From Flavobacteriales bacterium (GTDB lineage: Bacteria; Bacteroidota; Bacteroidia; Flavobacteriales_F; PHOS-HE28): a DNA stretch of 64,000 nt. Made by a program: the position numbers and the translations under genes. Under the pieces are notes generated by a model. That model was not told where the DNA came from. It did not search any database and saw only the letters and a list, made by a program, of their open reading frames with translations. Position 1 is the first letter of the stretch; the number at the start of each line of letters is the position of its first letter. Shown one piece after another: positions 32,925 to 42,949 of the stretch. The DNA lies in the NCBI GenBank assembly GCA_016713875.1, contig JADJOI010000003.1:3782001-3846000 (forward strand), given 5' to 3'.

Positions 32925-33278
32925 TCAGAATTGGAGACCGGCCTCGCGGGCGGCTTCGGCCAGGGCTTTCACCCGGCCATGGTACAAGTATCCGTTGCGG
33001 TCGAATACGACCTGGGAGATGCCGGCGGCCTTGGCCTTCTCGGCGATGGCGGTACCCACCAGGCGGGCCTGCTCCACGCCTGCGGCGCCATGGGCCTTCT
33101 TGTCCTTGAGGGAGGAGGCACTGACCAGGGTGCGGCCGGCCTCGTCGCTGATGATCTGGGCATAGATGTCCACGTTGCTGCGGAACACCGACAGGCGGGG
33201 GCGGGCGTCGGTGCCGCGCACCTTGCGGCGCACGCGTTCGCGGATGTGGGCCCTTCGTTCGTTGCGTTGGTATGCCAT
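32925..33278 (-). CDS. rplR: Ribosomal protein L18
   Basis: A 117-residue L18 that binds 5S rRNA. Seen: RRKVRGTDARPRLSVFRSN at about 18-36 and the C-terminal VVFDRNGYLYHGRVKALAEAAREAGL. It is 6 bp upstream of rpsE and 8 bp downstream of rplF. Confidence 0.97.
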   Translation of the reverse strand: MAYQRNERRAHIRERVRRKVRGTDARPRLSVFRSNVDIYAQIISDEAGRTLVSASSLKDKKAHGAAGVEQARLVGTAIAEKAKAAGISQVVFDRNGYLYHGRVKALAEAAREAGLQF

Positions 33279-33286
33279 GGCTCTGC

Positions 33287-33841
33287 TTATTTGCCTGCGG
33301 CTTTACCGGCCTTGCGGCGGACCTCCTCGCCCACGAAGCGCACGCCCTTGCCCTTGTAGGGTTCCGGCTTGCGCAGCGAGCGGATCTTGGCGGCCACCTG
33401 ACCGATGAGCTGTTTGTCCGCGCTCTCCAGGCGGATGATGGGGTTCTTGCCCTTCTCCTGGGCGGCGCTCACCTTTACCTCGGCGGGCAGTTCGAAGGTC
33501 ACCTGGTGGCTGAAGCCCAACGCGAGCTGGAGCTGCTGCCCCTTGGCGGTGGCGCGGTAGCCCACACCGACCAGTTCCTGTTCGATCACGTAGCCCTCGC
33601 TCACGCCCTTCACCATGTTGGCGATGAGCGCGCGGTAGAGGCCGTGCTTGGCGCGGTGGGGCTTGGCATCGCTGGGGCGCGCCAGGGTCACCGTGCCGTT
33701 GTCATTCTTCACGGCGATGGCCGGATCGACCACCTGCTCGAGGGTGCCCTTGGGACCCTTGACGATGATCCTGTTCTTGTCGCTGATGCTGATCTCCACC
33801 CCCTTGGGCAGGCTGATCGGCGCTTTTCCGATGCGTGACAT
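33287..33841 (-). CDS. rplF: Ribosomal protein L6
   Basis: A 184-residue L6 with two similar alpha-beta domains. It begins MSRIGKAPISLPKGVE and has the C-terminal signature KPEPYKGKGVRF. It lies near the sarcin-ricin loop and the L7/L12 stalk base in the 50S subunit. Confidence 0.98.
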   Translation of the reverse strand: MSRIGKAPISLPKGVEISISDKNRIIVKGPKGTLEQVVDPAIAVKNDNGTVTLARPSDAKPHRAKHGLYRALIANMVKGVSEGYVIEQELVGVGYRATAKGQQLQLALGFSHQVTFELPAEVKVSAAQEKGKNPIIRLESADKQLIGQVAAKIRSLRKPEPYKGKGVRFVGEEVRRKAGKAAGK

Positions 33842-33856
33842 GGCTTCTCGGGGGGA

Positions 33857-34255
33857 TTAGCTCACGGTGCAGATCACCTCACCGCCCACGCCCAGGTTGC
33901 GGGCCTCCTTGTCGGTGACCACACCCTTGCTGGTGCTGATGATGGCCACGCCGAGGCCGTTCATCACGCGGGGCAGCTCCTCCACGTGGGCGTATTGGCG
34001 CAAGCCCGGGCTGCTCACGCGGCGGAGCTCCTGGATGGCGTTCTGGCGCGTCTGCGGGTTGTACTTGAGGGCGATCTTGATGATGCCCTGCTTGCCGTCG
34101 TCCTCCAGCTTGTAGGACAGGATGTAGCCCTTGTCGTAGAGGATGCGCGTGATGTCCTTCTTGAGGCCGGACGCGGGCACCTCCACCACTTTCTTGCGCG
34201 CCAGGATGGCGTTGCGCAGACGGGTCAGGTAATCGGCGATGGGATCGGTGGTCAT
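33857..34255 (-). CDS. rpsH: Ribosomal protein S8
   Basis: A 132-residue S8. It begins MTTDPIADYLTRLRNA and ends with the signature ISTSKGVVTDKEARNLGVGG. S8 binds the 16S central domain; in E. coli it also represses the spc operon, but whether this holds here is not shown. Confidence 0.98.
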   Translation of the reverse strand: MTTDPIADYLTRLRNAILARKKVVEVPASGLKKDITRILYDKGYILSYKLEDDGKQGIIKIALKYNPQTRQNAIQELRRVSSPGLRQYAHVEELPRVMNGLGVAIISTSKGVVTDKEARNLGVGGEVICTVS

Positions 34256-34274
34256 GGTCGGTCGATGCGTTGAC

Positions 34275-34544
34275 TTACCAGCTGGACTTGGTGACGCCGG
34301 GGATCTTGCCCTCCAGGGCCATCATGCGCAGCATGTAGCGCGAGATGCCGAAGAGGCGGACATAGCCCTTGGGGCGGCCGGTGATCTGGCAGCGGTTGTG
34401 CATGCGCACGTAGCTGGAGTTGGCGGGCAGCTGCTGGAGCTTGTCCCATTCGCCGGCGGCCTTGAGGGCGGCGCGCTTGGCGGCGTACTTCTCCACCATG
34501 CGCTTGCGCTTGCGCTCGCGGGCCTTCATGCTTTCCTTGGCCAT
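34275..34544 (-). CDS. rpsN: Ribosomal protein S14 (long, zinc-free form)
   Basis: An 89-residue S14. The region that carries CxxC pairs in the short zinc form reads VRMHNRCQITGRPKGYVR with a single Cys, so this is the long C-minus form. Together with zinc-poor L36 and S4, the small zinc proteins here are largely zinc-independent. Confidence 0.97.
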   Translation of the reverse strand: MAKESMKARERKRKRMVEKYAAKRAALKAAGEWDKLQQLPANSSYVRMHNRCQITGRPKGYVRLFGISRYMLRMMALEGKIPGVTKSSW

Positions 34545-34566
34545 GGTCTGTTCGGTGTCTGGTCGG

Positions 34567-35124
34567 TTATTTCTTGTCGGCGAACGGGAACCCGAACTCG
34601 CGCAGGAGGGCCTTGGCCTCGGCGTCGGTGCGGGCGGTGGTCACGAACGTGATGTCCATGCCGCGGATCTTGGCCACCTTGTCGATGTCGATCTCCGGGA
34701 AGATGATCTGCTCCTTCACCCCGAAGGTGAAGTTGCCGCGGCCGTCGAAGCCCTTGGCGGGCACGCCGCGGAAGTCGCGGGTGCGGGGCAGGGCCACGGC
34801 GATCAACCGGTCGAGGAACTCGTACATCTTATCGCCGCGCAGGGTGACGCGGGCGCCGATGGGCATGCCGCGGCGCAGCTTGAAGTTGCTGATGTCCTTC
34901 TTGGAGACGGTGGGCACGGCCTTCTGGCCGCTGATGGTGGTCATCTCCACCACGGCGTTGTCCACGATCTTCTTGTCGCCGACCGCATCGCCCAGGCCCT
35001 GGTTGAGGTTGATCTTCACCAGGCGGGGCACCTGCATGGAGCTCTTGTAGTTGAACTCCTTCTGCAGGGCGGGGGCCACCTCCTTGACGTACTTGGCTTT
35101 GAGCCGGGGGCTGTAGGTGCTCAT
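34567..35124 (-). CDS. rplE: Ribosomal protein L5
   Basis: A 185-residue L5, a 5S rRNA binder that contacts P-site tRNA and S13. Seen: VPRLVKINLNQGLGDAV, LRRGMPIGARVTLRG and the C-terminal DITFVTTARTDAEAKALLREF. I take the ATG at 35124, which overlaps the rplX stop (TGATG), rather than the GTG one codon upstream, so translation is coupled. Confidence 0.97.
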   Translation of the reverse strand: MSTYSPRLKAKYVKEVAPALQKEFNYKSSMQVPRLVKINLNQGLGDAVGDKKIVDNAVVEMTTISGQKAVPTVSKKDISNFKLRRGMPIGARVTLRGDKMYEFLDRLIAVALPRTRDFRGVPAKGFDGRGNFTFGVKEQIIFPEIDIDKVAKIRGMDITFVTTARTDAEAKALLREFGFPFADKK

Positions 35125-35447
35125 CACTTGGCGGCTGATCTCTTGGTCTTCACGTAGCGTTCCAGCTTGCCCTCCTTGCCGAGGCGGCGCCCCACACGGC
35201 CCGGGAGGCCGCTCTTGGCGTCGATGAGCATGAGGTTGCTCAGGTGGATCGGGCCCTCCTTGTCCACGATGCCGCCCTGGGGGTTGGCGGTGGTGGGCTT
35301 GGAGTGCTTCTTGTTGATGTTGAGGCCTTCCACGAGGGCGGCGTTGCGCTCGCGCATCACCTCCAGCACGCGGCCCTCCTTGCCGCGATCCTCGCCGGCG
35401 ATCACCTTCACCAGGTCGCCCTTCTTGATGTGTGTCTTCTTCTGCAT
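35124..35447 (-). CDS. rplX: Ribosomal protein L24
   Basis: A 107-residue L24 with a KOW motif (KKGDLVKVIAGEDRGKEGRVLEV). It is an early 50S assembly initiator near the tunnel exit. Its stop codon overlaps the rplE start. Confidence 0.97.
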   Translation of the reverse strand: MQKKTHIKKGDLVKVIAGEDRGKEGRVLEVMRERNAALVEGLNINKKHSKPTTANPQGGIVDKEGPIHLSNLMLIDAKSGLPGRVGRRLGKEGKLERYVKTKRSAAK

Positions 35448-35460
35448 GGCGCGGTGTGGG

Positions 35461-35829
35461 TCAGAGCACCTCGGGTGCCAGGGAGATGATCTTCATGAAC
35501 TTCTTCTCGCGCAGCTCCTTGGCCACGGGGCCGAAGATGCGGGTGCCCTTCATCTCGCCGGCGGCGTCCAGCAGCACCACCGCATTGTCGTCGAAGCGGA
35601 TGTAGCTGCCGTCCTTGCGGCGCATTTCCTTGCGGGTGCGCACCACCACCGCTTTGTGCACGGTGCCCTTCTTGGCGCTGCCGTTGGGCAGGGCGTCCTT
35701 GATGGACACCACCACGGTGTCACCGATGCGCGCATAGCGGCGGGCCGTGCCACCGAGCACGCGGATCACGAGCACCTCCTTGGCGCCGCTGTTGTCGGCC
35801 ACGTTGAGCCGGGATTCCTGTTGGATCAT
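35461..35829 (-). CDS. rplN: Ribosomal protein L14
   Basis: A 122-residue L14, full length. It begins MIQQESRLNVADNSGAKEV and contains the family signature around TGTRIFGPVAKELR-type sequence (KGTRIFGPVAKELREK). It forms part of the subunit interface. Confidence 0.98.
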   Translation of the reverse strand: MIQQESRLNVADNSGAKEVLVIRVLGGTARRYARIGDTVVVSIKDALPNGSAKKGTVHKAVVVRTRKEMRRKDGSYIRFDDNAVVLLDAAGEMKGTRIFGPVAKELREKKFMKIISLAPEVL

Positions 35830-35841
35830 CGTTCGGGTGCG

Positions 35842-36096
35842 TTACTTGGCGCGTTCGACCACCTCCACCACACGCCAGCACTTGTTCTTGCTGATGGGGC
35901 GGGTCTCCATGATGCGCACGGTGTCGCCGATGTGGGCCTCCTGCTTCTCGTCGTGCGCCATGAACTTGCTGCTGCGCTTGACGAACTTGCCGTACTTGGG
36001 GTGCATCACGCGGCGCTCGACGGTCACCACCACGCTCTTGTCCATCTTGTCGCTGGTGACGATGCCGATGCGTTCCTTCCTGAGGTTGCGTTCCAT
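35842..36096 (-). CDS. rpsQ: Ribosomal protein S17
   Basis: An 84-residue OB-fold protein binding 16S rRNA helix 11. Seen: RIGIVTSDKMDKSVVV near the start, HPKYGKFVKRSSKF and GDTVRIMETRPISK. It is 3 bp after rpmC. Confidence 0.97.
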   Translation of the reverse strand: MERNLRKERIGIVTSDKMDKSVVVTVERRVMHPKYGKFVKRSSKFMAHDEKQEAHIGDTVRIMETRPISKNKCWRVVEVVERAK

Positions 36097-36099
36097 GGC

Positions 36100-36309
36100 T
36101 TAGTTCGATTTGACGTTCAGTTCGCGGGCGCGGAGCTCGGTGAGCACACGGGCCACCTCGCGACGACGGCTGCGCAGGAGCACGGGGTTCTCCACGGGGC
36201 TCACGGCGTGGTCGAAGCGGAGCTTGGCCAGCGCGCTGCGTTCCTCCTGCAGCTTGTCCTGCAGTTCCTGGACGGTGAGGTCCTTGAGGGTGGTGCCTTT
36301 CTTCTTCAT
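36100..36309 (-). CDS. rpmC: Ribosomal protein L29
   Basis: A 69-residue helical L29 at the tunnel exit, where it contacts trigger factor and SRP. Seen: LTVQELQDKLQEERSALAKLRF and the C-terminal RREVARVLTELRAREL. Standard position between rplP and rpsQ. Confidence 0.96.
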   Translation of the reverse strand: MKKKGTTLKDLTVQELQDKLQEERSALAKLRFDHAVSPVENPVLLRSRRREVARVLTELRARELNVKSN

Positions 36310-36317
36310 GGCTTCGC

Positions 36318-36740
36318 TTATTGGCCGTCGTAGTCCTCGCGAACGACGAACTTGGTCTTGATGGGCAGTTTCTGGGCCGCCAGGCGCAGGGCCTCCTTGG
36401 CGGTGGCCATCGGCACCCCATCGGCCTCGAATATGATCCGGCCGGCATGCACCACGGCCACCCAGTGGTCCAGGGCTCCCTTGCCCTTACCCATGCGCAC
36501 CTCGGCGGGCTTGGCGGTCACCGGCTTGTCCGGGAACACCTTGATCCATACCTGGCCTTCGCGCTTCATGTAGCGCGTGAGGGCCACACGGGCCGCTTCG
36601 ATCTGGCGGCTGGTGAGCCACACGCTCTCCATGGCCTTCAGTCCGAAGGATCCCAGGCTCACGCGGTGTCCGCGCTGGGCCACGCCCTTCATGCGGCCCT
36701 TGTGCATATTGCGGCGCTTGCTGCGCTTCGGTTGCAACAT
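36318..36740 (-). CDS. rplP: Ribosomal protein L16
   Basis: A 140-residue L16. It begins MLQPKRSKRRNMHKGRMKG and has the signature RQIEAARVALTRYMKREGQVW and GKGKGALDHWVAVV. It organises the A-site region of 23S rRNA. Confidence 0.98.
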   Translation of the reverse strand: MLQPKRSKRRNMHKGRMKGVAQRGHRVSLGSFGLKAMESVWLTSRQIEAARVALTRYMKREGQVWIKVFPDKPVTAKPAEVRMGKGKGALDHWVAVVHAGRIIFEADGVPMATAKEALRLAAQKLPIKTKFVVREDYDGQ

Positions 36741-36745
36741 GGCGA

Positions 36746-37558
36746 TCAGTTATTGCTGCGGTTACCTCCTCCACGACGATCTCCGCCCGGGCGACGATCT
36801 CCGCCGCCACCGCGACGTTCACCACCACCACCGGGGCGGCGCTCACTGCCGGCGCGACGCTCGCCCATGGGGCGGGGTCCGCCGGGGCCCTTGGCGCCCT
36901 TCTGCTGGCCCACGTTCGGGCTCAGGTCGCGCTTGCCGAACACCTCGCCGCGGCAGATCCAGCACTTCACCCCGATGCGGCCCATCTTGGTGTGGGCCTC
37001 GCTGATGGCGAAGTCGATGTCCGCGCGCAGGGTGTGCAGGGGCACACGGCCTTCGCGGTAGCTCTCGGTGCGCGCGATCTCCGCCCCGTTGAGGCGGCCG
37101 GCCACGGTGAGCTTGATGCCTTCGGCACCCATGCGCATGGAGCTGGCCACGGCCATCTTCATGGCGCGGCGGAAGCTGATGCGGCCCTCGAGCTGACGGG
37201 CGATGCTGTCGGCCACGAGCTTGGCGTCCAGCTCGGGGCGCTTGATCTCGAAGATGTTGAGCTGGACATCCTTGCCGGTGAACTTCTTGAGCTCCTCGCG
37301 CAGCTTGTCCACCTCGGCGCCGCCCTTCCCGATGATCACGCCGGGGCGGGCGGTGTTGATGGTGACGGTGACGAGCTTCAGGGTGCGCTCGATGATGATC
37401 TTGCTCACGCTGGCCTTCTTCAGGCGGGCGATGAGGTACTGGCGGATGCGCTCATCCTCGACGATCTTGTCGACGTAGTTGTCGCCGCCGTACCAATTGC
37501 TGTCCCAGCCCTTGATGTAGCCGAGGCGCGAGCCGGTCGGGTGTGCTTTCTGTCCCAT
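36746..37558 (-). CDS. rpsC: Ribosomal protein S3 with Arg/Gly-rich tail
   Basis: A 270-residue S3; E. coli S3 has 233. The KH domain (GVIIGKGGAEVDKLREEL, about 92-109) and the C-terminal domain (LHTLRADIDFAISEAHTKMGRIGVKCWI) are normal. After about residue 213 a tail of some 55 residues consists largely of Gly, Arg, Pro and Asp with repeated GGGGERRGGGGDRR-like units. Such RGG-like tails usually bind RNA and are disordered. The ATG at 37558 matches the family start MGQKAHPTG. Confidence 0.97.
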   Translation of the reverse strand: MGQKAHPTGSRLGYIKGWDSNWYGGDNYVDKIVEDERIRQYLIARLKKASVSKIIIERTLKLVTVTINTARPGVIIGKGGAEVDKLREELKKFTGKDVQLNIFEIKRPELDAKLVADSIARQLEGRISFRRAMKMAVASSMRMGAEGIKLTVAGRLNGAEIARTESYREGRVPLHTLRADIDFAISEAHTKMGRIGVKCWICRGEVFGKRDLSPNVGQQKGAKGPGGPRPMGERRAGSERRPGGGGERRGGGGDRRPGGDRRGGGNRSNN

Positions 37559-37576
37559 GGTCCGAGGGTACGGGTC

Positions 37577-37975
37577 TTAGTTGTTGGCGGTGTCGACGAT
37601 GAGCGTGACGTGGTTCGAGCGCTTCTTCATCCGGTAGGCTCGGCCCTGTGGGGCGGGCAGCATGCGCTTCAGGCCACGGGCCTCGTCCACCATGACGCTG
37701 CGCACGATCAGCCCGGCCTCGTCGGCGCGCTGGCCCTCGTGCTTGGCCTCCCAGTTGGCGATGGCGCTGCGCAGCAGCTTGTACATCGGTTTGCTGGCGT
37801 GGCGGGTGCTGAACTGCAGGATGCTCAGGGCCTTCTCCACACCGAGGCCGCGGATGTTGTCCGCCACCTGCCGCATGCGGCGGGGGCTGGTGGGCACGTT
37901 CCGCAGGCGGGCGATGGCCACTTCCTTCATGGCCTCCTTGCGCTTCTCGGCGCTCAGTTTCTTACGCTGTCCCAT
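37577..37975 (-). CDS. rplV: Ribosomal protein L22
   Basis: A 132-residue L22, one of the proteins whose loop lines the exit tunnel. Seen: LRNVPTSPRRMRQVADNIRG, and the beta-hairpin region with signature MLPAPQGRAYRMKKRSNHVT. Its tunnel hairpin appears intact, in contrast to that of the neighbouring L4. Confidence 0.97.
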   Translation of the reverse strand: MGQRKKLSAEKRKEAMKEVAIARLRNVPTSPRRMRQVADNIRGLGVEKALSILQFSTRHASKPMYKLLRSAIANWEAKHEGQRADEAGLIVRSVMVDEARGLKRMLPAPQGRAYRMKKRSNHVTLIVDTANN

Positions 37976-37981
37976 GGGCTA

Positions 37982-38251
37982 TCACTGCTTCTTGTTGCCG
38001 GAGTGGCCGCGGAACGTGCGGGTGGGGGCGAACTCGCCCAGCTTGTGGCCCACCATGTTCTCGGTCACGTACACGGGGATGAACTTGTTGCCGTTGTGCA
38101 CCGCGAGCGTCAGGCCGACGAACTCGGGGGTGATGGTGCTGGCGCGCGACCAGGTCTTCAGCACGGCCTTCTTGCCGGACTTCTGCATGTCGGTGACGCG
38201 CTTCGCCAGCTTGTAGTGGACGAACGGCGGTTTCTTGAGGGAGCGGCTCAT
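37982..38251 (-). CDS. rpsS: Ribosomal protein S19
   Basis: An 89-residue S19 of the 30S head. It begins MSRSLKKPPFVHYKL and has the signature VHNGNKFIPVYVTENMVGHKLGEF. Standard order rplB-rpsS-rplV. Confidence 0.98.
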   Translation of the reverse strand: MSRSLKKPPFVHYKLAKRVTDMQKSGKKAVLKTWSRASTITPEFVGLTLAVHNGNKFIPVYVTENMVGHKLGEFAPTRTFRGHSGNKKQ

Positions 38252-38260
38252 GACTGGCTA

Positions 38261-39100
38261 TCAGATCGAGGCGGCCTTGCTGTTGCGGCGCGCGATGATG
38301 AACTTGCTCGTGGTGCGCTTGGGGTGGCGCGTCTTCTTGCCCTTGGCCAGCAGGCCCTTGCGGCTGCGGGGGTGACCGCCGGAGGCGCGTCCCTCACCAC
38401 CGCCCATGGGGTGGTCCACCGGGTTCATGGCCACCGCACGGGTGCGGGGGCGACGGCCCTGCCAGCGGCTGCGGCCGGCCTTGCCGCTCTTTTGCAGCAT
38501 GTGCTCGGCATTGCTCACGCTGCCCACGGTGGCCAGGCAGTCGCACAGCACCATGCGGAGCTCTCCGCTGGGCATCTTCAGGGTGGCATAGCGGCCTTCG
38601 CGAGCGCTCAGCTGGGCGAAGGTGCCGGCGCTACGGGCGAGGGCGCCGCCCTTGCCGGGCTGCAGCTCCACGTTATGCACCAGGGTGCCCAACGGGATCT
38701 CGGCCAGCGGAAGGGTGTTGCCCACCTCGGGGGCCACGCCCTTGCCGCTCAGCACCTCCTGGCCCACCTTCAGGCCGGTGGGGGCGAGCATGTAGCGCTT
38801 CTCGCCGTCGGCGTAGACCAGCAGGGCGATGCGGGCGCTGCGGTTGGGGTCGTACTCGATGGTGCGCACCGTGGCGGGGATGCCGTGCTTGTTGCGCTTG
38901 AGGTCGACCGTGCGGAAGCGCTGCTTGTGACCACCGCCGATGTAGCGCATGGTCATCTTGCCCTGGTTGTTACGGCCGCCGCTCTTGGTGCGGCCCGTGG
39001 TCAGGCTGGGCTCGGGAACGTTCGTGGTGACGCCCTCGAAGTCGGTGATCACCCGGTGGCGCGTGCCGGGGGTGACGGGGTTCAGCTTGCGGATGCCCAT
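38261..39100 (-). CDS. rplB: Ribosomal protein L2
   Basis: A 279-residue L2, needed for subunit association and peptidyl-transferase structure. It begins MGIRKLNPVTPGTRH. The conserved C-terminal region with the functional His (GVAMNPVDHPMGGGEG-type, here VAMNPVDHPMGGGEGR) is present. Full length. Confidence 0.98.
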   Translation of the reverse strand: MGIRKLNPVTPGTRHRVITDFEGVTTNVPEPSLTTGRTKSGGRNNQGKMTMRYIGGGHKQRFRTVDLKRNKHGIPATVRTIEYDPNRSARIALLVYADGEKRYMLAPTGLKVGQEVLSGKGVAPEVGNTLPLAEIPLGTLVHNVELQPGKGGALARSAGTFAQLSAREGRYATLKMPSGELRMVLCDCLATVGSVSNAEHMLQKSGKAGRSRWQGRRPRTRAVAMNPVDHPMGGGEGRASGGHPRSRKGLLAKGKKTRHPKRTTSKFIIARRNSKAASI

Positions 39101-39120
39101 GGGTCGTTCGGTGCTGCGGG

Positions 39121-39414
39121 TCAGATGCTGCTGTACAGGTCGATGGTCTCGCCCGCCTTGAGGGTGACGATGGCCTTCTTGTAGGAGGCGCTGGACCCGC
39201 GCAGGATGTTCGTCTTGGTATAGCGGGTGCGGCGCTTGCCACGCACGATCATGGTGCGCACGCTGTCCACCTCCACGCCGTACTGCTTCTTCACCGCGTC
39301 GCGGATCTGCAGCTTGTTGCTCTCCCGGGCCACCACGAAACCGTAGCGGTTCTCCTTCTCGCCTTGGGCGGTCATCTTCTCCGTGATGATCGGTCGGATG
39401 AGGATCTGGCTCAT
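39121..39414 (-). CDS. rplW: Ribosomal protein L23
   Basis: A 97-residue L23 at the tunnel exit, docking site for trigger factor and SRP. Seen: LIRPIITEKMTAQ and the mid-region VEVDSVRTMIVRGKRRTRY. It begins 3 bp after the stop of the L3-L4 fusion, where rplW normally follows rplD. Confidence 0.97.
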   Translation of the reverse strand: MSQILIRPIITEKMTAQGEKENRYGFVVARESNKLQIRDAVKKQYGVEVDSVRTMIVRGKRRTRYTKTNILRGSSASYKKAIVTLKAGETIDLYSSI

Positions 39415-39417
39415 GGC

Positions 39418-40455
39418 TTACTTGGTGAGGGTGGCCTCCAGGGCGGCGATCGCGTCCTTCACGATCAGCACCTTGTTGGCGTTCATGATGTCGTAGGTGT
39501 TCACCTCACTGGCGATGACCACGCGGGCACCCTGGATGTTGCGCGCGCTGAGCAGCACGTTCTCATCCTTGGCGGGCAGCACCACGAGGGCCTTGCGGTC
39601 GTTGAGGCTGAAGGCCTTGAGCATGCCGGCGAAGGCGCTGGTCTTGGGGGCCTTGATGCCGGTGCCCTCGAGCACGGCGATGGCGCCGTCCTTGGCCTTG
39701 TAGGTAAGGGCGCTGCGGCGGGCCAGGTCCTTCACCTTCTTGTTGAGCTTGAAGGAATAGTCGCGCGGCTTGGGGCCGAACACGCGTGCACCGCCCTTGA
39801 ACAGCGGGCTCTTGATGGAACCCTTACGGCTGCCACCGGTGCCCTTCTGGCGATGCAAGCTGCCTTTGGCACCGGGGACGGCACCGCGCAGCACGAGGAG
39901 GTTCTTATCCTTGTCGATCTTCACCACCTTGAGGTTCTCGGTGGTGTACTGTTCACCGCCCTTGCGGCCGGCCATGCGCAGGCCCTTGAACACGCGGGCG
40001 GGGTAGGAGCTTCCGCCCAGCGACCCCGGGGCTCGGCTCCGGTCGTGTTGACCATGGGTGGTCTCACCAACGCCGTTGAAGCCGTGGCGCTTCACCACAC
40101 CCTGGAAGCCCTTGCCTTTGCTGTTTCCGGTCACGGTCACGAAGGAGCCTTCCTCGAAGAGGCCGACGCCGACGGTGTCGCCGGGTTTCAGGTCCTGCTC
40201 GAACTCCTTGAACTCATGGGCCTTCACCTTGGGGGTGGTGCCCGCCTTCCTGTAGTGGCCGGCGAGGGCCTTGGTGGCGTTCTTCTCACCACGCTCCCCG
40301 TAGGCGAGCTGCACGGCCTCGTAGCCGTCCTTCTCGGTGGTACGCACCTGGGTCACCACACAGGGACCGGCCTCGATCACGGTGCAGCCCACAAGCTGCC
40401 CGTCCGTGTCGTACAGGCTGGTCATTCCGATCTTCTTGCCGATCAATCCGCTCAT
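39418..40455 (-). CDS. rplC: Ribosomal protein L3-L4 in-frame fusion (L4 N-terminus missing)
   Basis: A 345-residue ORF where two genes are expected. Residues 1 to about 198 are L3: it begins MSGLIGKKIGMTSLYD, has VTGNSKGKGFQGVVKRHGF, and runs to GAVPGAKGS, only a few residues short of a normal end. From about 199 the sequence is L4 from the middle onward: LHRQKGTGGSRKGS, RVFGPKPRDYSFKLNKKVK, SARNIQGARVVIASEVNTYD. L4 normally has about 205-210 residues; here about 146 remain, so some 60-70 N-terminal residues, including the first strand and half of the tunnel loop, are gone together with the L3 stop and rplD start. rpsJ and rplW flank it normally. It is either a real in-frame deletion fusion or an assembly or read error at about 39,860. 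Confidence 0.9.
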   Translation of the reverse strand: MSGLIGKKIGMTSLYDTDGQLVGCTVIEAGPCVVTQVRTTEKDGYEAVQLAYGERGEKNATKALAGHYRKAGTTPKVKAHEFKEFEQDLKPGDTVGVGLFEEGSFVTVTGNSKGKGFQGVVKRHGFNGVGETTHGQHDRSRAPGSLGGSSYPARVFKGLRMAGRKGGEQYTTENLKVVKIDKDKNLLVLRGAVPGAKGSLHRQKGTGGSRKGSIKSPLFKGGARVFGPKPRDYSFKLNKKVKDLARRSALTYKAKDGAIAVLEGTGIKAPKTSAFAGMLKAFSLNDRKALVVLPAKDENVLLSARNIQGARVVIASEVNTYDIMNANKVLIVKDAIAALEATLTK

Positions 40456-40474
40456 GGCTTCTGTGTCTTTTGTC

Positions 40475-40500
40475 GGGGCGACGTTGACGTCGCCCTTACC
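40475..40500. repeat. Operon palindrome, copy C (rpsJ-rplC gap)
   Basis: GGGCGACGT (40476-40484) pairs with ACGTCGCCC (40487-40495) around TG and is followed by TTAC. Same outline as copies A and B. Confidence 0.55.
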
Positions 40501-40507
40501 CTATCCG

Positions 40508-40813
40508 TCAGACCTTGATCTCCACGTCCACGCCGCTGGGGAGCTCCAGCTTCATCAGGGCATCGATCGTCTTGCTGGACGAGCTGTAGATGTCCATCAG
40601 GCGTTTGTAGCTGCAGAGCTGGAACTGTTCGCGCGCCTTCTTGTTGACGTGCGGGCTGCGCAGCACGGTGAAGATGCGTTTGTGGGTGGGCAGGGGGATG
40701 GGACCGCTCACCACGGCGCCCGTGCTCTTCACGGTCTTCACGATCTTCTCGGCGCTCTTGTCGACGAGGTTGTGATCGTAGGACCTCAGCTTGATGCGGA
40801 TCTTTTGGGTCAT
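40508..40813 (-). CDS. rpsJ: Ribosomal protein S10
   Basis: A 101-residue S10, part of the 30S head and of antitermination complexes with NusB. Seen: IRIKLRSYDHNLVDKSAEKIV and the signature SGPIPLPTHKRIFTVLRSPHV. It follows fusA by 12 bp; tuf, often found between them elsewhere, is absent. Confidence 0.98.
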   Translation of the reverse strand: MTQKIRIKLRSYDHNLVDKSAEKIVKTVKSTGAVVSGPIPLPTHKRIFTVLRSPHVNKKAREQFQLCSYKRLMDIYSSSSKTIDALMKLELPSGVDVEIKV

Positions 40814-40825
40814 CGCAGTAGGGGG

Positions 40826-42931
<2,106 letters not shown>

Positions 42932-42949
42932 GTGGCTGTGCTCGTTGGC

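Noticed and set aside
34275..34544. S14 as a broken zinc protein
   Set aside because: The length and sequence match the normal long zinc-free S14, so nothing is broken.
39418..40455. A simple extended L3 as explanation for the 345-residue ORF
   Set aside because: The C-terminal 146 residues match L4 block by block, including RVFGPKPRDYSFKLNKKVK, and no other rplD is present before rplW.
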